This document shows, in pieces, positions 31,877-40,489 of a stretch of DNA of 64,000 nt (positions are counted from its first letter, which is position 1; each line of letters opens with the position of its first letter). Source of the DNA: Bacteroidales bacterium (GTDB lineage: Bacteria > Bacteroidota > Bacteroidia > Bacteroidales > UBA932). Position numbers and translations under genes: made by a program. The notes below the pieces were generated by a model, which worked only from the letters and a program-made list of their open reading frames with translations, did not search any database and was not told where the DNA came from. The stretch is from assembly GCA_017400135.1 (NCBI GenBank), contig JAFPVJ010000004.1:1-64000 (forward strand), written 5' to 3'.

Positions 31877-33159
31877 GAGTGCTTATGTTCGGCTGGGAGT
31901 TTCCTCCCCATATCGCCGGCGGTCTGGGCACCGCCTGCGAAGGCATTGTGAAGGGTCTCGCCCACAACGGCGTGGAGACGCTCTTCGTGATGCCCTCCGC
32001 CTCCGGAGACGAGGACCAGAGCGCGACGACCATCCTCAATGCGAGCGACGTGGAAGTGCGCAACGTCAGTAGCACGGTCGAGGAGTTCATCAACAAGACC
32101 AAATACGTATATGTGGATTCCAGCCTCGTGCCTTACGTGGATCCGGAGGAGTATTTCTCCGCCATCGAGGAGATGAAGCGCGAGGGTCGGCTGGAGACGA
32201 CGGTGGGCTTCGGCCAGAAGTTCAAGTTCTCCGGCAAATACGGCGCGACCCTGATGGAAGAGGTCGCCCGCTATGCGCAGGTCGGCGGTACGATCGCGAT
32301 GCAGTATGTCGACCGCTTCGACGTCATCCACGCCCACGACTGGCTGACCTATCTCGCCGGCATCGCCGCCAAGGAACTGACGGGCAAGCCCCTCGTGGTC
32401 CACGTCCACGCCACTTCATACGACCGCGGCGACGAGAAACATATCGACACCCGCGTCCTGGACATCGAGACCCGCGGCATGCAGGCGGCGGACCGCGTGG
32501 TCACCGTCAGCGACCTGACGCGCAACATCGTCATCAACCGCTACCATATCGATCCCGCCAAGGTCGTCACGGTCCACAACGCCGTGGACTTCAGCGGCCG
32601 GGAGAATCTCCAGGTGGAGCGCGGCGTCCGGGACAAGGTCGTAACCTTCCTGGGCCGCATCACCTTCCAGAAGGGCCCCGAATACTTCATCGAAGCCGCG
32701 GCCAAGGTCCTGAAACGGACCAAGGGCGTGCGTTTTGTGATGGCCGGCAGCGGCGACATGATGAACCGGGCCATCCGCCAGGTAGCGCGCCTGGGCATCT
32801 CCGACCGCTTCCATTTCACGGGCTTCCTTCGCGGCGCGGACGTCCAGAAGATGTTCGCCCTCTCCGACGTCTACATCATGCCGTCGGTCTCCGAGCCCTT
32901 CGGCATCTCCCCGCTCGAAGCGATGCGGACCGGGGTGCCTTCCATCATTTCCCATCAGTCCGGTGCCGCCGAGGTCCTGAAATACGCCTTCAAGGTGGAT
33001 TTCTGGGACGTGGACGCGATGGCTGACGACATCTATGCGCTGCTCCAGTACCCCGTCCTTTCGCAGTTCGCCGCCAAGAAGGGTTTCGACGAAGTGAATG
33101 AGCTGAAATGGAACAACGCCACCGCCAAGTTGAAAAAAGTTTACGAATCGCTGATATGA
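31873..33159 (+). CDS. GT4 glycosyltransferase, glycogen/alpha-glucan type
   Basis: 428 residues, GT-B fold. The N-terminal loop MFGWEFPPHIAGGLG is the glycogen-synthase-like nucleotide-sugar/acceptor signature. The C-terminal domain has the GT4 retaining motif EPFGISPLE, with Glu341 and Glu349 as the EX7E pair. DRFDVIHAHDWLTYLAG matches GT4/GT5-like proteins. Placed between the debranching enzyme and a GH57 amylase, it likely takes part in alpha-glucan priming or extension; donor and exact role are not known. ATGA overlaps exist at both ends. Confidence 0.85.
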   Translation: MRVLMFGWEFPPHIAGGLGTACEGIVKGLAHNGVETLFVMPSASGDEDQSATTILNASDVEVRNVSSTVEEFINKTKYVYVDSSLVPYVDPEEYFSAIEEMKREGRLETTVGFGQKFKFSGKYGATLMEEVARYAQVGGTIAMQYVDRFDVIHAHDWLTYLAGIAAKELTGKPLVVHVHATSYDRGDEKHIDTRVLDIETRGMQAADRVVTVSDLTRNIVINRYHIDPAKVVTVHNAVDFSGRENLQVERGVRDKVVTFLGRITFQKGPEYFIEAAAKVLKRTKGVRFVMAGSGDMMNRAIRQVARLGISDRFHFTGFLRGADVQKMFALSDVYIMPSVSEPFGISPLEAMRTGVPSIISHQSGAAEVLKYAFKVDFWDVDAMADDIYALLQYPVLSQFAAKKGFDEVNELKWNNATAKLKKVYESLI

Positions 33160-34361
33160 ACAAGAAGAGCATTTGCCTGTACTTCCAGGTGCACCAGCCT
33201 ACCCGGCTCCGCCTCTACCGTTTTTTCGATATCGGGAAAGACTCCCACTACTATGACGACTTCGGCAACCGGACCAACATCCGGCGGGCCATCCAGGAAT
33301 GCTATCTTCCGATGAACGCCATCCTGCTCGAGCAGCTGAAGGCGAAGAAGGGCGCGTACAAGGTGGCGTTCTCCATTGCGGGATCCACGCTCGAGATGTT
33401 CGAGCGCTATGCTCCCGAGGTGATCGACAGCTTCCGGGCCCTCGCTGACACGGGTCAGGTCGAGTTCCTCTGCGAGACGTATTACCATTCCCTGGCCTCC
33501 CTGGCTTCCCAGGCCGAGTTCAAGCACCAGGTCGTCAAGCAGCGGGACAAGATCGAGGAGCTCTTCGGCGTCAAGCCGGTGACCTTCCGCAACACCGAGC
33601 TGATCTATTCCGACAGCATCGGCGCCGCCGTGTATGACATGGGCTTCAAGACGATGCTGACCGAAGGCGCCAAGCACATCCTGGGCTGGAAGAGCCCCGA
33701 CTACGTGTATTCCTGCGCGGCGCAGCCCAAGCTGAACGTGCTGATGCGCAACTGGTCGCTCAGCAACGACATCGCCGTGCGTTTCTCCCACACGGACTGG
33801 GATGTGTGGCCGCTGACGGCCGAAAAGTATGTGGAGTGGCTCCGCGGGGCCGAGGGCGACATCGTCAACCTTTTCCTGGATTACGAGGCCTTCGGGATCT
33901 TCCATCCGGCGTCGAGCGGCATCTTCGACTTCATGCGGGCTCTGCCTGACGCGGTGCTCGCTGACGGCACGATGCAGTTCGTGACGCCCGCCGAGGCCGT
34001 GAAGAATCACAAGAGCGTCGGCCCCGTCGAGGTGGAGGACGCGATCTCCTGGTCCAACGTGGAGAGCGACATGACCGTCTATCTGGGCAACGAGCTCCAG
34101 CAAGACGCCTTCAACAAGCTCTACGGACTGACCGAGAAACTGTCCATCCTGGGCGATCCCGTGCTCTGGGCGGACTTCGGGCATCTCCAGGAGAGTGCGA
34201 ACTTCTACTATATGGGCACGCAGTTCTTCTCGGACGGCATGCCGCGGAAATTCGCCAATCAGTACGAGACGCCCTACGAAGCCTTCATCAACTACATGAA
34301 CATCCTGAGCGATTTTATCATCCGGGTGAACGACGCAATGGCAGTGAGAAATGAGCGATAG
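33156..34361 (+). CDS. GH57 alpha-amylase-like enzyme
   Basis: 401 residues from the ATG at 33156, which overlaps the GT4 stop; upstream open frame is discarded. The N-terminus ICLYFQVHQPTRLRLYRFF is the GH57 His-X-Gln-Pro signature. Glu148 in TFRNTELIY is the expected nucleophile, and Asp242 in FLDYEAFG is at the usual acid/base motif. No signal peptide, so it is cytoplasmic and likely acts on the cell's own glycogen or maltooligosaccharides. It overlaps the next gene by 11 bases. Confidence 0.92.
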   Translation: MNKKSICLYFQVHQPTRLRLYRFFDIGKDSHYYDDFGNRTNIRRAIQECYLPMNAILLEQLKAKKGAYKVAFSIAGSTLEMFERYAPEVIDSFRALADTGQVEFLCETYYHSLASLASQAEFKHQVVKQRDKIEELFGVKPVTFRNTELIYSDSIGAAVYDMGFKTMLTEGAKHILGWKSPDYVYSCAAQPKLNVLMRNWSLSNDIAVRFSHTDWDVWPLTAEKYVEWLRGAEGDIVNLFLDYEAFGIFHPASSGIFDFMRALPDAVLADGTMQFVTPAEAVKNHKSVGPVEVEDAISWSNVESDMTVYLGNELQQDAFNKLYGLTEKLSILGDPVLWADFGHLQESANFYYMGTQFFSDGMPRKFANQYETPYEAFINYMNILSDFIIRVNDAMAVRNER

Positions 34362-37300
34362 CGTGAAGATCAACCCCGACTATCTGTTCGAGGTAAGCTG
34401 GGAAGTTTGCAACAAGGTCGGCGGCATCTATACCGTGGTTTCCACCAAGGCTCTTTACCTCAAGGCGCAGCTGAAGCGGCACCACATTCTGATCGGTCCG
34501 GACGTTTGGATGGACGTTGAGGCCAATCCCGATTTCATCGAAGATCCGTCCCTGTACGCCCGCTGGAAGACGCAGGCGGCCAAGGAAGGCTTGCGCGTGC
34601 GTATCGGCCGCTGGAACGTGCCGGGCCGTCCGACCGCGATCCTGATCGATTACAAGAGCCTGCTCGACCGCCAGGACCGGATCCTCGGCCAGCTATGGGA
34701 GAGTTTCGGCGTGGATTCGATCACCGGCAACTGGGACTACAAGGAGTCCGCGCTGTTCGGCTATGCCGCCGGTTGCGCGATCGAGAGTTTCTACAAGCAC
34801 AACCTCTTTTCCTCCGACAAGGTTGTGGCGCAGTTCCACGAATGGCAGACCGGCGCCGGTTTGCTGTACCTGAAAGAGCACTGCCCCGCCGTCGGTACGG
34901 TCTTCACGACCCACGCCACCATCGTCGGCCGTTGCATCTGCGGCAACAATTATCCGCTCTACGGCCGTTTCAACGAGTACAACGCGGACGAGATGGCGTC
35001 CCGGCTGGGCGTTAAGGCGCGTTACAGCCTGGAGTCCAAGTCCGCGCAGAACGCCGACGTCTTCACGACGGTGAGCGACATCACGGCGCGCGAATGCGAG
35101 CATTTCGACGGGCGTCCCGTCGATATCGTGACTCCGAACGGTTTCGAAGACAGCATCACGCCGTCTTCCAAGGAGGCGTTCTTCGAGAAGCGGGCGAAGG
35201 CCCGGGCGAAGATGGTCGAGGTCGCTTCCGCGATGTGCGGGACCCCGGTCGGCAAGGACGCGCTCCTCGTGGGCATCGGCGGCCGGTACGAGTTCCGCAA
35301 CAAGGGCATCGACATCTTCATCGACGCCCTGGCGGCGCTGGACCGCGAAGGCTGCAAGGACCGCCAGGTCTGCGCCTTCATCATGATTCCCTCCGGCCAC
35401 AACGGACCGGACCGCAACCTGCTCCGGAAGCTATCCGGCGAGGGTTGCGCCGACTATACGACCCAGGTCACGCACCAGCTGATGAACCCGGAATGGGATA
35501 CCGTCACGCGCCGTTTCGCGGAGCAGGGCCTTTACAACCATCCGGAGAGCGACGTCAAGGTCTTCTTCGTGCCGTCATATCTCAACGGCTCGGACGGCAT
35601 CTTCGACATGAAGTACTATGACCTGATGTCGGGCCTGGACCTGACGCTCTTCCCGTCCTATTACGAGCCCTGGGGGTATACCCCGCTGGAGAGCGTGGCC
35701 TTCGGCGTCCCGACGCTGACGACCAGCCTGGCCGGCTTCGGTCTCTGGGTGCGCAACCACTATGGCAAGCCGCATCCGGGCATCACGGTCGTGGACCGGG
35801 ACGACGACAACTATGACGCGGTCGTCGACGCGGTCAAGTCCCGCATCCGGGAACTGGCCTCCATCGACCAGGATACCCGCCTGAAATATATGGAAAATGC
35901 CAGGGAGCTGTCACGTATCGCACTCTGGCAGAATCAAATAGAATATTACAAGCAAGCCTATTCGCTTGCCCTCGAAAAAGTAGTGTCCAGGATGGGAGAG
36001 TACCCGTCCCTAAAAGAAGAAAGATTAATGAAAGAGAACGAAACACAGATCAGCGCCCCGACCTGGAGAAGCGTGATGGTGACCCGGCATCTGCCCGATG
36101 CCCTGGCCGGACTGGAGAAACTGAGCGAGAACCTCTGGTGGTGCTGGAATGATTCCGCCAAGGCCCTGTTCAAGACCGTGGATCCGGTCATCTGGCACAA
36201 TTCCGGTCACAATCCCCGCGAGGTGCTGGATACCGTGAGCCTCAAGCGCTTCAAGCAGCTGGCCCAGGATCCCGAGTTCCTGGCCCGGATGAACGAGGTG
36301 CTCGCGGAGTTTGACGCCTACATGGCCGCCAAGGCCGAGAGGACCGATCCTTCCATCGCTTATTTCAGCATGGAATACGGTCTGGATACTTCCCTGAAGA
36401 TTTATTCCGGTGGCCTGGGCATCCTGGCCGGCGACTATCTCAAGGAGACCAGCGACATGAACGTCAACCTCGTTGCGGTCGGCCTGCTGTATCGCTACGG
36501 CTATTTCACCCAGAAGATAACGGCCTACGGCGACCAGGTCGCCGAATACGACGCCCAGGACTTCCTGCGCATTCCGGCGAAGCCGGTCTTCGACGAGGCG
36601 GGCAACTGGCTCACGACGAAGGTCGCTTTCCCGGGTCGGACGCTCAATGCGCGTGTCTGGAAGGTGGCGGTTGGCCGCACTGACCTCTATCTGCTGGACA
36701 CCGACTATGAGGCCAACCTGCCCGAGGACCGTCAGGTGACCTACCATCTCTACGGCGGCGACTGGGAGAACCGGCTCAAGCAGGAGTTGCTCCTCGGCGT
36801 GGGCGGCATCCGCGCCCTGCGCGCCCTGGGTATCGACACACAGGTCTACCACTGCAACGAGGGCCATGCGGCCTTCATCGGCCTGGAGCGCCTGCGCGAA
36901 TACATCCAGGACAAGAACCTGGACTTCGCGGAAGCGATGGAAGTGGTCAAGGCTTCCTCCTTGTTCACGACCCACACGCCCGTGCCCGCCGGCCACGACG
37001 CCTTCGACGAAGGTCTGCTGCGCAAGTACATCGGCCATCTCCCGGAGCAGTTGAAGATCAGCTGGGAGACGATGATGGGCCTCGGCAAGGTGCGCGCCAC
37101 CGATCCGGGCGAGAAGTTCTCCATGAGCATCCTGGCCGCCAACGTGTCCCAGAATGTCAACGGCGTCTCGATGCTGCACGGCAAGGTCAGCCGTGACATC
37201 TTCGCGAACATGTATCCCGGCTATCTCCCGGAGGAACTGCACATCAGCTATGTGACCAACGGCGTGCACTATCCGACCTGGGCTTCCAAGGAATGGAAGG

Positions 37301-38592
37301 CCCTCCACGCCACGGTCTTCGGCGAGGAGTTCAAGACCCATCACTATGACAAGGCCTGCTTCGAGGGGATCTATAATCTGACCGACGCCCAGGTCTGGGA
37401 CGTCCGCAAGATCCTGAAAAAGGAACTGGTTCGCATCATCAATGACCGCCTGGGCAACCAGGCGCTGAGCAGCCACTATTCTCCGAAACAGATCGTCAAG
37501 ATCAAGGACACGCTCAATCCGGACGTGCTCACGATCGGTTTCGCCCGCCGTTTCGCGACCTACAAGCGCGCAACCCTGCTCTTCACGGACTTGGACCGGC
37601 TCGATGCGATCGTCAACAACCCCGCGCGTCCCGTCCAGTTCATCTTTGCCGGCAAGGCCCATCCCGCCGACAAGGCCGGCCAGGACCTGATCCGTCAGAT
37701 CATCGAGATCTCCAAGCAGGACCGTTTCATCGGCAAGATCGTCTTCGTGCCCGGTTATGACATTTCGCTGGCCAAGCGCCTGGTCCAGGGCGTCGACGTC
37801 TGGATGAACAATCCCACGCGTCCCCAGGAGGCTTCCGGCACATCCGGCGAGAAGGCTGCGATGAACGGCGTGATGCATTTCTCCGTCCTCGACGGATGGT
37901 GGGTCGAAGGCTACAAGCCGGGCGCCGGCTGGGCCCTCCCGCAGGAGCGCACCTACGACGACCAGAGCTACCAGAACGAGCTCGACGCCGCGACGATCTA
38001 CAACATCATCGAGAACGAGATCGCGCCGGCCTATTACGACAAGGATGCCAAGACCGGGATGTCCGCCGAGTGGATCAGCTACATCAAGAACACCGTCGCG
38101 CAGGTGGCGTGCAACTTCACGACCAACCGCATGCTGACGGATTACTGCAACCAGTACTACCTCCCGCAGGCGGAGCGTTCCGCCAGCATCTGCGCCGACG
38201 ATTTCGAGAAGGCACGCCGGATCGCCCTCTGGAAGAAGGAGGTGCGCCGGGGCTGGGAGAACCTGTCCGTCGTGTCGTACACGCAGCCGGCTGCCTCCTA
38301 TTCGCTGTCCCCGGACAACGAACTGAAGGCGGAGGTGGTGCTCAACATCGGCGACCTCAAGCCCGAGGATATCGGCGTGGAGATGCTCTTTACGACCTCC
38401 GATCGGAAGGGACGCCTGCACCTGAACAATCTCTTCGAATTCACCCTGGTGGAATTCAACGACGGGGTGGCGACCTTCCAGGCTTCCATCCTTCCGGAGG
38501 TGACGGGCCTGTACCAGGTGGCGACGCGTGTCTATCCCAAGAACGCGGATCTGCCGCATCGGCAGGATTTCCCGCTGGTCAAATGGCTGTAA
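34351..38592 (+). CDS. Fusion of glycogen synthase (GT3) and alpha-glucan phosphorylase (GT35)
   Basis: 1413 residues. Residues 1-559 are a GT3 glycogen synthase of the yeast/animal type: FEVSWEVCNKVGGIYTVV, FHEWQTGAGLLYL, TTHATIVGR and SYYEPWGYTPLESVAFG; it would use UDP-glucose. Residues 560-1413 are a short-form alpha-glucan phosphorylase: DUF3417-like NLWWCWN, YFSMEYGLDTSLKIYSGGLGILAGD, CNEGHAAF, ARRFATYKRA and the PLP-binding Lys1168 in EASGTSGEKAAMNG. It releases glucose 1-phosphate. The junction keeps Met560 preceded by a purine-rich AAAGAAGAAAGA stretch, so the phosphorylase start may still work on its own. One chain thus joins synthesis and breakdown of glycogen. No ADP-glucose pyrophosphorylase gene is in the cluster, which fits a UDP-glucose route. 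Confidence 0.93.
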   Translation: MSDSVKINPDYLFEVSWEVCNKVGGIYTVVSTKALYLKAQLKRHHILIGPDVWMDVEANPDFIEDPSLYARWKTQAAKEGLRVRIGRWNVPGRPTAILIDYKSLLDRQDRILGQLWESFGVDSITGNWDYKESALFGYAAGCAIESFYKHNLFSSDKVVAQFHEWQTGAGLLYLKEHCPAVGTVFTTHATIVGRCICGNNYPLYGRFNEYNADEMASRLGVKARYSLESKSAQNADVFTTVSDITARECEHFDGRPVDIVTPNGFEDSITPSSKEAFFEKRAKARAKMVEVASAMCGTPVGKDALLVGIGGRYEFRNKGIDIFIDALAALDREGCKDRQVCAFIMIPSGHNGPDRNLLRKLSGEGCADYTTQVTHQLMNPEWDTVTRRFAEQGLYNHPESDVKVFFVPSYLNGSDGIFDMKYYDLMSGLDLTLFPSYYEPWGYTPLESVAFGVPTLTTSLAGFGLWVRNHYGKPHPGITVVDRDDDNYDAVVDAVKSRIRELASIDQDTRLKYMENARELSRIALWQNQIEYYKQAYSLALEKVVSRMGEYPSLKEERLMKENETQISAPTWRSVMVTRHLPDALAGLEKLSENLWWCWNDSAKALFKTVDPVIWHNSGHNPREVLDTVSLKRFKQLAQDPEFLARMNEVLAEFDAYMAAKAERTDPSIAYFSMEYGLDTSLKIYSGGLGILAGDYLKETSDMNVNLVAVGLLYRYGYFTQKITAYGDQVAEYDAQDFLRIPAKPVFDEAGNWLTTKVAFPGRTLNARVWKVAVGRTDLYLLDTDYEANLPEDRQVTYHLYGGDWENRLKQELLLGVGGIRALRALGIDTQVYHCNEGHAAFIGLERLREYIQDKNLDFAEAMEVVKASSLFTTHTPVPAGHDAFDEGLLRKYIGHLPEQLKISWETMMGLGKVRATDPGEKFSMSILAANVSQNVNGVSMLHGKVSRDIFANMYPGYLPEELHISYVTNGVHYPTWASKEWKALHATVFGEEFKTHHYDKACFEGIYNLTDAQVWDVRKILKKELVRIINDRLGNQALSSHYSPKQIVKIKDTLNPDVLTIGFARRFATYKRATLLFTDLDRLDAIVNNPARPVQFIFAGKAHPADKAGQDLIRQIIEISKQDRFIGKIVFVPGYDISLAKRLVQGVDVWMNNPTRPQEASGTSGEKAAMNGVMHFSVLDGWWVEGYKPGAGWALPQERTYDDQSYQNELDAATIYNIIENEIAPAYYDKDAKTGMSAEWISYIKNTVAQVACNFTTNRMLTDYCNQYYLPQAERSASICADDFEKARRIALWKKEVRRGWENLSVVSYTQPAASYSLSPDNELKAEVVLNIGDLKPEDIGVEMLFTTSDRKGRLHLNNLFEFTLVEFNDGVATFQASILPEVTGLYQVATRVYPKNADLPHRQDFPLVKWL

Positions 38593-38601
38593 TTCTCTGA
38601 G

Positions 38602-39504
38602 ATGGTCGTAGCCACCGGCTTTTTCGACGGCGTCCACCGGGGTCACCGGATCGTGATCGAGGCGCTGGTCCGTGCCGCGCGGGAGCGGGGCACGGAGAGC
38701 GTCGTCGTCACGTTTTGGCCCCATCCCCGCAATGTCCTGCAGAACGACGCGCGGGGTCTGCGGCTGTTGTCATCCTTCGCCGAGAAGGAGGCGATGCTGC
38801 GGGGGCTGGGCGTGGACCGGATGGAGACGATTCCGTTTACCCGGGAGTTCAGCCGCCTGACGACGGAGGAATATCTGCGCTCGCTGGTGATGGAGCGTTT
38901 CGGGGCGGACGCCATCGTGCTGGGCCCCGACAACCGCATCGGCTACAAGTCCGGGACGACGGACGAGATCGCGGCGATCGCGCAGGGAATGGGCTTGGAA
39001 GTGATCCGCACCGAGCCGTTCATCCTGGATGGGGTGACGGTTAGTTCGACCAAGATTCGGGCTGCGCTGGGTTCCGGGGATGTTTCCCTGGCCCGGGAAA
39101 TGCTGGGCTATGCCTATCCCTTGTCCGGCATCGTCGTGGAAGGAGACCGGATTGGACGTACCATCGGTTTCCCGACGGCCAACATGCAGCCGACGGATCC
39201 GCTGAAGGTGGTTCCCTCGAACGGCGTGTACCTTTGCCGGGTGCATACCCTGGGCCGGGACTTCCATGGGATGACCAACATCGGCACGCGGCCCACGGTG
39301 ACCGGCGTGACGGCGGGGGAGGCCCTGTCCAGCAAGGTCCGTACGGTCGAGACGCACATCTTCGACTTCGACGAGGAAATCTACGGCCTCGACATCCGCG
39401 TGGAATTCCTGCAGCGCATCCGCTCCGAGCAGCGTTTCGCCTCCCTGTCCGAGTTGCGGAATCAGCTCGTCCGCGACCGCGCCCTCTGCCAGTCCCTGCT
39501 ATAG
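38602..39504 (+). CDS. ribF: Bifunctional riboflavin kinase/FAD synthetase
   Basis: 300 residues. N-terminal FAD-synthetase nucleotidyltransferase domain: TGFFDGVHRGH (HxGH-like) and the later SSTKIR. C-terminal flavokinase domain: GRTIGFPTANMQP, NGVYLCRV, GMTNIGTRPTV and VETHIFDFDEEIYG. It turns riboflavin into FMN and FAD. It starts 9 bases after the GT3-GT35 gene and is probably the last gene of that transcript. Confidence 0.96.
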   Translation: MVVATGFFDGVHRGHRIVIEALVRAARERGTESVVVTFWPHPRNVLQNDARGLRLLSSFAEKEAMLRGLGVDRMETIPFTREFSRLTTEEYLRSLVMERFGADAIVLGPDNRIGYKSGTTDEIAAIAQGMGLEVIRTEPFILDGVTVSSTKIRAALGSGDVSLAREMLGYAYPLSGIVVEGDRIGRTIGFPTANMQPTDPLKVVPSNGVYLCRVHTLGRDFHGMTNIGTRPTVTGVTAGEALSSKVRTVETHIFDFDEEIYGLDIRVEFLQRIRSEQRFASLSELRNQLVRDRALCQSLL

Positions 39505-39523
39505 GATAATTAAAAATTATTCG

Positions 39524-39531
39524 TATATTTG
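39524..39531 (+). promoter_or_regulatory. greA promoter -7 element
   Basis: TATATTTG, an exact TAnnTTTG match, 76 bases before the greA ATG, in an AT-rich stretch after ribF. The predicted leader is about 70 bases. Confidence 0.55.
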
Positions 39532-39545
39532 CAGTCGCAAAAGGG

Positions 39546-39574
39546 GTTCTGCCGTCCAGGCAGGACTCTCTTTT
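39546..39574 (+). terminator. Leader hairpin with T-rich tail before greA
   Basis: GTTCTGCC (39546-39553) pairs with GGCAGGAC (39559-39566) around GTCCA and is followed by TCTCTTTT. It lies within the predicted greA leader. It may terminate read-through from ribF or attenuate greA. Confidence 0.45.
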
Positions 39575-39607
39575 GATTACTTTGTTTGACAGATAACCAA
39601 CAGTAAT

Positions 39608-40078
39608 ATGCCACAATTCCACTACATGACGGCGGAAGGCCTGGAGAAAGTCAAGGCCGACCTCGCCGAAGCTCTCGCCCAGCGTCCGGTGATCTCCGCG
39701 CAGATCGCGGAGGCCCGCGAGAAGGGCGATTTGTCCGAGAACGCCGAGTACGAGGCGGCCCGCGAAGCGCAGGGCCTGCTCGAAGTCAAGATCGCCAAGC
39801 TCCAGAACCTGGTTGCCAACGCCAAGATCATCGACGAGAGCCAGCTGAATACCGACGTCGTCCGGATGATGAACAAGGTCAAGGTCCAGAACCTGGCCAA
39901 CAAGATGGTGATGGAGTTCACCATCGTCGGCGAGACCGAGGCCGACTTCGCCCACGGCAAGCTGGCTGCCACCACCCCCATCGGCAAGGCCCTCATCGGC
40001 CACGCCAAAGGAGAGGTCGTGGAGGCCCAGGTCCCTTCGGGCGTGATGAAGTTCCAGATTCTCGACATTTCAATCTAA
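39608..40078 (+). CDS. greA: Transcription elongation factor GreA
   Basis: 156 residues. The N-terminal coiled coil (MTAEGLEKVKADL, RPVISAQIAEAREKGDLSENAEYEAAREAQ) carries the acidic tip Asp/Glu residues that trigger RNA cleavage in backtracked polymerase. The C-terminal FKBP-like domain has SVVLxPxGKALIGHAKGE-like sequence (TPIGKALIGHAKGEVVEAQVP). Full length. A HIT-family gene follows 6 bases after the stop, so they are likely cotranscribed. Confidence 0.96.
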   Translation: MPQFHYMTAEGLEKVKADLAEALAQRPVISAQIAEAREKGDLSENAEYEAAREAQGLLEVKIAKLQNLVANAKIIDESQLNTDVVRMMNKVKVQNLANKMVMEFTIVGETEADFAHGKLAATTPIGKALIGHAKGEVVEAQVPSGVMKFQILDISI

Positions 40079-40084
40079 AGCAGC

Positions 40085-40489
40085 ATGGCCACGATCTTCA
40101 CGCGTATCGCCAATGGCGAAATCCCTTCCTGGAAGGTTGCCGAGAGCGAGGATTTCTACGCTTTCCTCGACATCAGTCCCCTTGCCAAGGGTCACACCCT
40201 CGTGATCCCGAAGAAGGTGGAGGACGACTACATTTTCCACCTCGACGAGGAGACCTACGCCGGCCTCTGGGCTTTCGCCCGCAAGGTCGCCGTTGCCCTC
40301 AAGGCCGCCGTCCCGTGCCAGCGGGTCGGTGTCGCCGTGCTGGGCATGGAAGTGCCTCACACGCATATCCACCTCGTTCCGTTGCAGACGGAAGGGGACC
40401 TGGATTTCCGGAAGGAGCGTCCCGTGGTGACGCCCGAAGAACAGACGGCCATCGCCGCATCCATTCTGAAAGAGTATGAGAAACTGTAA
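40085..40489 (+). CDS. HIT-family nucleotide-binding protein
   Basis: 134 residues. It starts TIFTRIANGEIPSWKV, and the histidine-triad motif PHTHIHLVPL is complete with its three His. It probably hydrolyses adenosine phosphoramidates or dinucleotide polyphosphates; the substrate is not known. It is between greA and a lipoprotein gene whose start overlaps its end by 14 bases. Confidence 0.93.
   Translation: MATIFTRIANGEIPSWKVAESEDFYAFLDISPLAKGHTLVIPKKVEDDYIFHLDEETYAGLWAFARKVAVALKAAVPCQRVGVAVLGMEVPHTHIHLVPLQTEGDLDFRKERPVVTPEEQTAIAASILKEYEKL

Noticed and set aside
36025-38724. Minus-strand 899-residue frame opposite the phosphorylase half
   Set aside because: Antisense shadow of a conserved GT35 domain.
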